Assembly: GCF_905171765.1 (NCBI RefSeq)
Contig: NC_053389.1
Span: 785,236,772 to 785,300,771 of the forward strand
Direction of reading: 5' to 3'
Source of the DNA: Bufo bufo
Lineage: Eukaryota > Chordata > Amphibia > Anura > Bufonidae
DNA: 64,000 nucleotides
Shown here: positions 55,474 through 64,000 of the stretch, one piece after another
Layout: every line of letters starts with the position of its first letter
Position numbering within the stretch: position 1 is the stretch's first letter
The notes under the pieces: generated by a model
What the model saw: only the letters and a program-made list of their open reading frames with translations
Database searches by the model: none
Told to the model about the DNA's origin: nothing
Program-made: the position numbers and the translations under genes

Positions 55474-57235
55474 TAACCCTTTAGGTGTTCCACAAGAATT
55501 AAAGGAAAATGGAGAGGAAATTTCTAAATTTCACTTTTTTGGCAGATTTTCCATTTTAATCCATCAAGGGTTAATAGCCAAACAAAACTCAATATTTATT
55601 ACCCTGATTCTGCGGTTTACAGAAACATCCCACATTTGGTCGTAAACTGATGTAAGGGCACACGGCAGGGCGCAGAAGAAAAGGAGCGCCATATGGTTTT
55701 TGGAAGGCAGATTTTGCTGGACTGGTTTTTCGATGCCATGTCCCATTTGAAGCCTCCCTGATGCACCCTCACAGTAGAAACTCCCAAAAAGTGACCCCAT
55801 TTTGGAAACTAGCCAGTTTTATTGGAACTATTTTGGGGTATAAATGATTTTTAATTGCTCTATATTACGTTTTTGTGAGGCAAGGTAACCAAAAAAAGGC
55901 TGTTTTGGCACCGTTTTTATTTTTTATTTTTTACCACATTCATCTGACAGGGTAGATCATGTGCTATTTTTATAGAGCAGGTTGTTACGGATGCAATGAT
56001 ATCAAATATGTCTACTTTGTTTGTTTATTTCAGTTTTATATAATAAGGCATTTTTGAATGCCACTTTCTGAACGCCATATATATTTTTTTTCTGCCGATC
56101 ATCTTGTGCAGGGGCTGTTTTTTTGCAGGAAGAGTTGACGTTTTTATTGGCACCATTTTTGGGTACATAGAATTTTTTAATCGTTCATTATTACACTTTA
56201 TAGGGCAAGGTGACCAAAAAATTGGTTGTTTTGGCACATTTTTTATTTATTTATTTTTACAGCGTTCAACTGAGGGGTTAGGTCATGTGACATTTTTATA
56301 GAGCTAATCGTTATGGACGTGGCAATACTTAATATGTATTACTTTTTCTCGTATTGTTTCATAAAATAATAGCAATTTTGAAACCAAAAAAATGTTTTAG
56401 TGTCTCCATTGTCTGAGAGTCATAGCTTTTTTATTTTTTGACCAATTGTCTTAGGTAGGACTTCATTTTTTGCAGGATGAGGTTCCGGTTTAATTGGTAC
56501 TATTTTGGAGGGCATACACCTTTTTGATCGCTTGGTGTTTTACTTTATGTGATGTTAGGTGACCAAAAATAGCTTTTTTTGGCACTGTTTTTTTAATTTT
56601 TTTATGGTGTTCATCTGAGGGGTTAGGTCATGTGATATTTTTATAGAGCAGGTTGCTACGGACGCAGCAATACCTAATATTTTTTTATATTTATTTCACT
56701 TTAACACAATAATAGCAGTTTTGAAGCAAAGAAAATCATATTTTAGTGTCTCCATTGTCTGAGAGTCATAGTTTTCCTATTTATTTGACCGATTGTCTTT
56801 TTTGGGTGATTGTCTTATATAGAGGCTCATTTTTTGAGGGGTGAGTTGACAGTTTGATTGGTACTATTTTGGGGGGCATACACCTTTTTGATCGCTTGGT
56901 GTTAAAATCTTTGTGATGTAAGGTGACAAAAAAAAATTAGCGCAGTTTTGATTTTTATTTTTTTATGGTGCCCAGCTGAGGGGTTAGGTCATGTGATATT
57001 TTTATAGAGCTGGTTGTTACGGACATGGCGATACCTAATATGTATACTTTTTTTATTTATTTCACTTTAACACAATAATAGCATTTTTGAAACAAAAAAA
57101 TGATGTTTTAATGTCTCCATGTTCTGAGAGCTATATATTTTTTTTGTTTTTTTAGCGATTTTCTTATGTAGGGGCTCATTTTTTGAGGGATGAGGTGACA
57201 GTTTTATTGGTACAATTTTTTTAGGTTAATAATCT
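55474..57235. repeat. Inverted partial copy of the 8.5-kb TTAA element
   Basis: The reverse complement of the tandem region at about 30100-31800 and its flank: TTAACCCTTTAGGTGTTCCAC (55474) mirrors the block near 31783. CATCTGAGGGGTTAGGTCATG and TAGAGC…GTTACGGA repeat at intervals of about 350 bp (near 55940, 56270, 56615, 56975). Both element ends are missing and there is no DIRS insertion in this copy. Confidence 0.85.
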
Positions 57236-59135
57236 ATCAAGTTTTAATATGAACATAAGCTGGTTGAGGTGCTGTACATTGATTTTCGCACACTGGAGTG
57301 TTTCTGATTCTCTTAGACAGCAATGGCACTGAAACCAGTAGTCGGCTGTTATAGACCAACATGTTTGTTGGAGGACCAGCGTTGTACTTGGCTGCAGTTT
57401 TCTTGACTGTGCACCTGTTCATCAGAACGATTCCTGACATCTTCTCTGACCCCTTTTGTAGAGCGGTTGTTTGTATCAATCCTGCTGGACTGGATCTGAG
57501 AAGTGTAGGAGGGATGCTTAAAGAGAATGATTTAAACAACAGATCATTTTCTCATACATTCCTTTTAAAAGGAGGTCCTTTCATTGCTCCCTGGAATGGC
57601 GGTGGCATTGAACATTAATTGTCCTTTTAGGGACATCCAAAGTACCAACTGATTTGGCCGTGGTGCAATACGTGGACCCGTTTTTCCCTGTTTTTCTTTA
57701 TTTTTTGGCTAATGTTCTGTAACTCATGAACCCTGAACAGGCTACTGATTTGTTTAAAAATGGCCGCCATCATACCCATGTGTGGTTCCAATTGGGGTCT
57801 ATTTTGGCGAATAACTCCTGTGGTCTTTGCCTTATTAAAAACATCACTGACGGAAAACTGTGGATCAAAATATAATTTTTAATCTCTCGATTAAATTCAC
57901 AAATATTGAGGGTTAAAAACTGGTCCAAATGAATTTCCTCTATGATGGTCACGGAGGAACTATTAATTTTTTTAGGGAAATACATTGAGCCATTTCTTGA
58001 TATAGGGAGATTACATGATGCGCCAGGTTGAGGCTGCTGAATGAGGTCACCATTGTTGGGTCAGATGCTTTGGTATCGGGCATGCAAGGCTAGATATAGA
58101 TACTGTTACACCAGCGATCCTTACTCCTCACTATAGCCCTCTCTCTAGCCGATACAGCTGCCAGAACACTCATCTGTCCCACTGCTTTAGTCCCCTGGTG
58201 GTCTAGTGACCTTCTGCTTTCTCCCAGGAGGCACAACTCTGCTCTATCCAAGTCACACACAGGCTGAGGCCTGCCTCTGTCTGCCCTTAGGCCATGTGTG
58301 CGCTCTCTCTCTCTCTCTCTCTCTCTCCAGCTCTTAAAATGCTAGCATGCATACACCTATATCTTCCCAAGCCTATGCCTGGCCACCACAGGGCATGTAA
58401 GGCACCTTCATCTGTAGGAGGATGCTCGAGCAACAAGTTTCTGGATAAAGTGCACTACTTGTCTTGTTTGATCTCCCATGTTCTGATTTCTGCATGACTC
58501 TGAATTGACGCTTCACTGCCTGACCTGATCTCTGCCTGTTCTCTGTACTGACCCTGATCTGCCCACCCCAACACATATTCTGCCTGCCCTAATCCCAGCC
58601 TCTCTCTAAGTACAGTTTTGTCTGATCACTTGGTGCTCTCTTGACCTCAACGGGTCAGCAATCTACTGAACAGAGACTACTCAAAGCGGCAGCAGCATGG
58701 TGGTTCCTCTGCAGCAGAGCTTAGATCCCTGTATATGGGTTAAAGGATGAAGACCATGGAGGCCAATTAGAAAACGCCCTTGGGAGTAGCCCCAAGTCAA
58801 ATCTGTCCAGTAGATAGAGCAGATCCACATCTGCTTCATGGCAGATATATTGTCATTGCCCACATTGGATTCCATAATATATTGTTTACCCCCCCCCCCC
58901 CCCCCCCCCGTGTTGCTTCGCCCCCTTTAGGTGATTTTTATTGTTCTAGCAGTCAGAGAGGTTTTTTTGTTACATAGGACACATGTGCATTTCTACTTCT
59001 TATGCATATCACTTGTGATCTTGTTAGGGATGAGCTTACATTTTGATTTTGCACTATTACTATTTTATTGATTTTGACCTATTGAATTGATTTATTATCA
59101 CATTTATGACATCACCTACTAATATATATCTGCAC
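57236..59135. other. No gene; simple repeats
   Basis: An open frame at 57361-57618 (MFVGGPALYLAAVFLTVHLF…) has a hydrophobic start but no motif I know. A (CT)n tract lies at about 58302-58328 and a poly-C run of about 20 at 58890-58909. The remainder is unclassified. Confidence 0.45.
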
Positions 59136-59139
59136 TTAA

Positions 59140-59493
59140 AGGGGTTGTCTCATGACAGACAATGGGGGCATCCGCTGGGACCCGCACCTATATCGAGAAC
59201 GGAGCCCCGAAAGTGAAGGAGGGTGCATTGCGCATGCGCAGCCGCCCTTCATTCATTTTCTATGGGGCCGGCGAAAATAGCCGAGCGCTGGCTCGGCTAT
59301 TTCTGTCAAGCGCATAGAAGTGAATGGGAGCGGTGGCCGGTCATGCGCAGTGCGCTCCCATTCACTACTATGGGGAGCCGGGTTGGTGGTGGCCAAACCG
59401 GAATCTTCCAGCCACCACCTTGCGGGGCTGCGTTCTCGATATAGGTGCGGGTCCTAGCGATATGCCCCCATTGTCTATGATGAGACAACTCCT
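59140..59493. mobile_element. TTAA-flanked foldback (Kolobok-like) 4
   Basis: Ends AGGGGTTGTCTCATGA and TGATGAGACAACTCCT, TTAA at 59136-59139 and 59494-59497. Arms pair through GACAATGGGGGCAT, TATCGAGAACG and CATTCACT blocks. It is noncoding. Confidence 0.88.
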
Positions 59494-59497
59494 TTAA

Positions 59498-61072
59498 TAT
59501 ATATATTTTTTCTTTTATATTTGATCTATAGCATTTCATCACACAGATGTGATCGATTACGGTATCGAGGTGACCACTAGTCATGTCTTTCATGGTCCAC
59601 ATTTGCTGTGCTCGATTACTTTATGTGCTGTTATCATGAGTTCTTCATTCACCATTACTTTGCGCATGTGCTGCAAAGCAACTTACCAAAACCAGGAAGT
59701 ATTTGCACATGGTCATTAATACTGCGTGTGGTGTTATTCTAGCAACCTGAAGATGCTCCAATGCGCATGCGCTGATTGTATATTTAGCACATGCACTGTT
59801 GATGTACCTCACAGGCCTGTATATAGAGCGGAAGCACTGGCTATGTATTCGGGGGTGCCTAGATGAGATTTTAGGAACAGGTGCACTATAGTTTTGGCGC
59901 TGGAATATACGCCGCCATTTCTTTGCTGTGAGGGCTAGAGTGGTATTTGAGAATGGACTGAATCCATTTTGCTCTTTTTTATGTGTACCTAGTTTGAATG
60001 ATCCAATTGTGGCATTTTTGGGGCTATAAAGCACTGACCCTCATATACAAATAGAGATGAGCGAATCCCTCAAAATTCCATTTGGGTTTGATTCAGCTGA
60101 ATTACCGTAGTTGATTGATTCCATATGGGACTTAATCAATTCAACCTGAATCGAATGTTTTCCAATTGGCCTGACAATTTGTGTAACACTCTGAGGTCTT
60201 CTAGGACTCATATTTCTCTATTATGTCCTTCACAAAAAAAAAAATCTGATTTAACTCGAATATTTACAAAATTCGGGTCGAATCTGTTTAAAATCAATTT
60301 GAGTCCAAGACATATTTGTTGAATTGCCTTGTGGTTTTTTACTTGCTTCTAATTCTGCTTTGCCCTTCTGTTAATTTAATAAAGTCTGCACTAGTTTTGA
60401 ATTTCTGAGGTGCAGTCGTATCTGCATGTGCTTCTTTGTTCTTGTTTGGGCACTCTAGTGTGACCCAGTTACAATAGTGTTAATACTAGTGTGAGCCAGA
60501 AAACTACGGTATGTCTGTAGACCTCATTTTACTTATTAAGTATTAAGCATTATGTACTGTAAATGTCCAATGTCCCATTCTTGACCCTGCCCTCATGATC
60601 TGCTGACCACACTGTCCTCTTCCTTCCATCATGGTCCTGTGTTTCTCATCTGACTAAACTATTCTTTACAAGAACTTCACTTTCCCGGCTGCCCTTTCCC
60701 AGTTCCTCCCTGTAACGCTTGTATAACAGTTGGCTTGATGCCCAGAATTGATAGATGATGGTGGTGACGGTGGGCGTCACTGGTCTGTGAGGGATAACCC
60801 GTGAGAAACAAACACAAGGGAACCCTCTGTAGACTTAACTTTTTCACTGTCACGAAGCAAGGACAAGGTGAAAAACATGACAAAAAGAAGAGTCAGAAAG
60901 ACAAGGTCACTGCCCTGAAAAGATGCAGAAGGAAGAGACAGACCTAAAGTACAAAGGGGCTTAGATATCAGTATTAACAGACACATTGTCCATTCACACC
61001 ATGAAGAATTTCTACAGATGACACTAATGTTTCTATCTACCTATCTATATATCTATCTCCTGTACCTGGAGA
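59498..61072. other. No gene; lone repeat end
   Basis: TAGAGATGAGCGAATC at about 60052 matches the end of the element at 19106 and is followed by GATTCAGCTGAATTACC-like palindromic text to about 60310, without a second end. The rest is unclassified. A short TATC-type tract precedes the hAT target site. Confidence 0.45.
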
Positions 61073-61509
61073 CATATGAGCACTGGCGCAACTATAGGGG
61101 TCACAGTGGTTGCAGTTGCGACCAGGCCCCTAAGCCAGGGGGGCCCAGAGGGCCCCCATCACCAGTGGTGCTGTATATTTCTCTTTATAAGATGCACTGC
61201 ATCTTATAACGGGAATACTAGTGAGCGCCTCCATACCGAAAGCTCTCACTAGTCTGCAGGAGGAGGGGGAGAGAAGCGCTGTGAGCGCTGTACAGTACTT
61301 ACCCCTCCTTCTGCTCGCTCTTCCCAGGACCTGCACTGCTGTGTTCTGGCTGCCTGCTGCGCCAGGACGTACATAGCGCACTCTGACCTGACGCTGCAGG
61401 AGGTCAGGTGACTGCAGCGCAGGACCTGAGAAAAGATAAGACCCCAGGAGACAGCCTGACCGGAAGAGGAGCGGCACAGCAGGGAGGTAAGTTTATTTAT
61501 TTATTTTAT

Positions 61510-62200
61510 AGTCTGATCTGAGGTCTGATATGGGGGTCTGAAGGGTCTGATTGGGAGTCTGAAGAGTCTGATTGGGGGTCTGATTAGGGGTCTGAAGGGT
61601 CTGATTGGGGGCCTGAAGGGTCTGATTGGGGGTCTGAAGGATCTGATTGGGGCTCTAAAGGGTCTGATTGGGGGTTTAAAGGGTCTGATTGGGTGTCTGA
61701 AGGGTCTGATTGGGGGTCTGAAGGGTCTGATTAGGAGACTAAAGGGTCTGATTGGGGGTCTGAAGGATCTGATTGGGGTCTAAAGGGTCTGATTGGGGGT
61801 CTGAAGGGTCTGACTGGAGTCTAGAGAAGTCTAATGGGGTCTAGAGGTCTAATGGGGGTCTGATTGCGGGTCTGGAGGTCTAATGTGGGTCCGATTGGAG
61901 GTCTGCAGGTCTAATGGGGGTTCTATTGGGGGTCTAGAGGTCTAATGGGGGTCTGAATGGGTGTCTGGAAGTCTAATAGTGGTCTGATTGGGGGTCTAGA
62001 GGTCTAATAGGGGTCAGATATTGGAGTTTGGAGGTCAAATGGGGGTGTGGAGATTTAATGGGGGTCTTATCTGAGGTCTGATATTGGGGCGGGGTCTGAC
62101 ATTGAGGTCTAATGGGGGTCTGATATGGGGTCTGACAGAAGTTTAAAGGGGGTCTGGTCTGAGATAGGGGGTCTCATCTGGGGTTTGATATGGGGGGCTG
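61510..62200. repeat. GGGGTCTGAAGG minisatellite, copy 2
   Basis: Same array type as at 2240-2860, with GGGGTCTGAAGGGTCTGATT and GGAGGTCTAATGGGGGTCTG units in a different order and number. Internal to the hAT element. Confidence 0.85.
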
Positions 62201-62386
62201 ATCTGAAAGGTAAGGGGGTATTTTTTTGTACTGGCACACTATCTGTGTGGTACCAGTATTTTTAGGAGGACTGTTTCTACAGTTTAGTATTGGGGATTGG
62301 GGAGGGGGGCAGAATGGGGTGTTGAAAAGGTGAGGAGGATGATGGAAAAGTAGGAAAGTAAGATGTCTGTTTGTTAAACTCTGCAG

Positions 62387-62489
62387 AGACGAGACGCAGC
62401 TTAAAGAAGTCACCATGGCGGTCTGGTCTGAAGAAGAAGATGAGGAAAGAGAATATCTACATCAGAGGAGACATCACTGGATGGAAGAG
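62387..62489 (+). other. Exon-like segment inside the hAT element
   Basis: After an acceptor-like TTGTTAAACTCTGCAG comes CACC-ATG-G (a near-ideal Kozak site, ATG at 62415) and 25 codons reading MAVWSEEEDEEREYLHQRRH then HWMEE, up to a donor GAAGAG|GTACAT. The acidic-then-basic text resembles N-termini of transposon-encoded proteins (possibly Harbinger type). No following exon is visible. Confidence 0.3.
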
Positions 62490-62562
62490 GTACATATGTG
62501 GGGCTGTATTACCCTGTATGTTCTGTAGCACTGTATGTAATGTTTTCCAAGTATGTCTTTAA

Positions 62563-62787
62563 AGGGGTTGTCCACTTCTTTTTTCATAGGAGTGCTGCCT
62601 TCTCTGCTCTGTTTACCTGCTCACCACTACAATTGGTGCGGTGAGCAGATGAACAGAGCAGAGAAAGCAGCTCTGATATCAACACTGCCCTCTCTTCAAA
62701 CAGCTGATATCCGGACACCCCTGCCAGTTTTATATTAATGACCTATCTTTAGGATAGGTCATCAGTAGTAAAAAGAGGACAACCTCT
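62563..62787. mobile_element. TTAA-flanked foldback (Kolobok-like) 5
   Basis: Ends AGGGGTTGTCCACTT and AAGAGGACAACCTCT, TTAA at 62559-62562 and 62788-62791. It is nested in hAT copy 2. Internal CTGCTCACCACTAC/GTGAGCAGATG arms pair. It is noncoding. Confidence 0.88.
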
Positions 62788-63095
62788 TTAACAGTAGGAC
62801 TAGAAGGAATGGGTTAGGTTGAGAATTTGGCATGGGGGGAAATTTGTTTCAATTTTTGCCTCAGGCACCCGAAAGGCTAGGTGCACCCCTGCCCCTTACC
62901 ATAAAGCACTGAGGGAAGGTGGTGGTGGGGGGCCCAAGCTGAACTCCTTCACCAGGGCCCATGAGCCTTTAGCTACGCCCCTGCATATGAGATACAAATG
63001 AGACAGAAAAATAGAAGTGAGGGTCCTACGCCTAAAAGCTTACAATCTATGAGGAATTAGGGTGATACTGGAGGTAAAAAGTTCTTGTGTTGTAC

Positions 63096-64000
63096 AGGGT
63101 GGCCCACAAAAAAAGTAGCCTCCAGCGATAGTGTGACAAGATGAACGAGCAAGTGGATTGTTTTTTTTAAATTACCCACAAGTTCCAAAAGATGCTGAAA
63201 GTGGTCCCCGTTAACGTCTATGCATCTTTCGGCACGTCAACAAGATGGGGCAACATGCCACACCCTGGCATGGGTTCATGAACTGTTTAAGGAGGAGCAA
63301 ACTGTGAGCGAGGGGTTATGACCACCACTTGTCCACATGCAATTTTTATCTGTGGGGAAATTTAAAGGATAACTGTCATATTTTTATAGAAAAATCAATT
63401 TTAGCATATGTTCCTGCTGCAGCAGCATTATGCATAAACCAATCTTTAGTTTCTTCACTTACCACTGTTTTCCTTGAGTTTTCCCCTTAGTTACGGCTGT
63501 TTTGAATCCTACATTATGAGGATCTTCTCAAGATGGCTCCTCTGCCAGTTCTCTGAGGCCAAAAGTGCATTCCCTCAGGTCACATACAAACTTGCCGTAG
63601 CCAGCTGCTTCCTGCCAGCCAATCAGATTGGATTACTGAGAGACACGCCTCCTCACTCTGAAGCCTAATGCAGGCATGCAGTGTGAAGGACCGCCCCTCT
63701 GTCTTCCTAGCCGGAGACAGATGAGCCATAGCAACGGTCTTTTAAGGGAACAGTGGAAAGGGACAGGAGACATTAATTAAAGCTGTTATTATAAGGTAAT
63801 TAGAGATCTTTTGACAATCATTGAAGGGCTAACTCAGGTATACATGCCTAGCTCTAATAAACTAGCAAATAAAATATGACACTTATCCTTTAAAATAACA
63901 ATCCACATCTCCTGGATGAACTCAAGGAGAACATCACAGACACTACAGACACTATCCGCAGCATCACAAGCAGTACCAGCCGACAGATTCCAACGTGCTT
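63096..64000 (+). pseudogene. Mariner-like relic, split and cut by window end
   Basis: Left end ACAGGGTGGCCCACAAAAAA follows T near 63095 and resembles the DD41D element's GGGTGGGCC end. Near 63340-63365 the plus strand reads CNFYLWGNLKD, equivalent to the third catalytic box (DFYLWG), with Cys-Asn in place of the Asp context. After the TTAA insertion, NNPHLLDELKENITDTTDTI continues to the window edge as a transposase tail. The coding middle is mostly deleted and the frame is broken. No function. Confidence 0.75.
63366..63889. mobile_element. TTAA-flanked foldback (Kolobok-like) 6
   Basis: Ends AGGATAACTGTCATATT and AATATGACACTTATCCT-like (ATATGACACTTATCCT), TTAA at 63362-63365 and 63890-63893. 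It is inserted in the transposase remnant at the FYLWGNLK codons. It is noncoding. Confidence 0.85.

Larger units (their letters stand above)
61081..62983. mobile_element. hAT-type nonautonomous transposon, copy 2
   Basis: Starts CACTGGCGCAACTATAGGGG and ends TTAGCTACGCCCCTG, with the exact 8-bp duplication CATATGAG on each side (61073-61080, 62984-62991). The minisatellite lies at about 61510-62200. It retains a segment (62239-62790) absent from copy 1, which contains an exon-like stretch and a TTAA foldback. No transposase. Confidence 0.92.

Noticed and set aside
57361..57618. 85-codon frame with hydrophobic start
   Set aside because: No splice context, no motif, and the opposite strand is equally open. 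Not supported as a gene.

Overview
The window looks like gene-poor, repeat-dense nuclear DNA of a vertebrate, most likely a frog or toad. I infer this from the mix of elements: Tc1/mariner copies of several catalytic types, a DIRS and a Ngaro tyrosine-recombinase retrotransposon, many TTAA-flanked (Kolobok/piggyBac-like) and TAA-flanked (Harbinger-like) foldback elements, and hAT elements with exact 8-bp target duplications. There is no bacterial organisation: no operons, no ribosome binding sites, and long open frames occur only inside transposons. The species cannot be named from the sequence alone.

Layout. 1-980: foldback DNA with a 45-bp minisatellite. 1865-3071: hAT element with a GGGGTCTGAAGG-type minisatellite. 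5788-16805: a Tc1 (DD34E) element split by a Ngaro retrotransposon (6986-16357). The Ngaro copy itself carries a DD37E Tc1/mariner (7665-11152) and a DD41D mariner (14568-16222), and the DD37E element is interrupted by a 1.9-kb foldback made of 575-bp units. 17398-18890: a second, decayed copy of the DD34E Tc1. 19106-24110: a probable old hAT-like element holding a younger hAT (19670-21603), a TAA-flanked foldback and a fragment that reads like the kinase domain of STK31. 25-28 kb: TTAA foldbacks and a tandem repeat. 28105-29091: a probable solo LTR. 29611-38157: an 8.5-kb TTAA-flanked element carrying 350-bp tandem repeats and, inserted in it, a nearly complete DIRS retrotransposon (32309-37748) with gag, RT/RNase H and tyrosine recombinase frames. 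38.2-40.7 kb: AATG-type simple repeats with three TAA foldbacks. 42705-42789 and 50192-50269: two phase-matched candidate exons of a host gene for a secreted or membrane protein. A large minisatellite (43.86-45.26 kb) lies in the presumed intron. 51-55 kb: further MITEs. 55.5-57.2 kb: an inverted partial copy of the 8.5-kb element. 61081-62983: a second copy of the GGGGTCTGAAGG hAT. 63096 to the end: a mariner relic split by a TTAA element.

The window is best read as a stratified record of transposition. Target duplications and interrupted reading frames give the order of insertion. The Tc1 came before the Ngaro, which came before the DD37E element, which came before the 575-bp foldback. The Ngaro inserted without any target duplication and split one Tc1 codon series cleanly, as expected for a tyrosine-recombinase retrotransposon. 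The least explained object is the 575-bp-unit foldback: it has long inverted arms, a head-to-tail duplication and a 15-bp target duplication, and I do not recognise its family.
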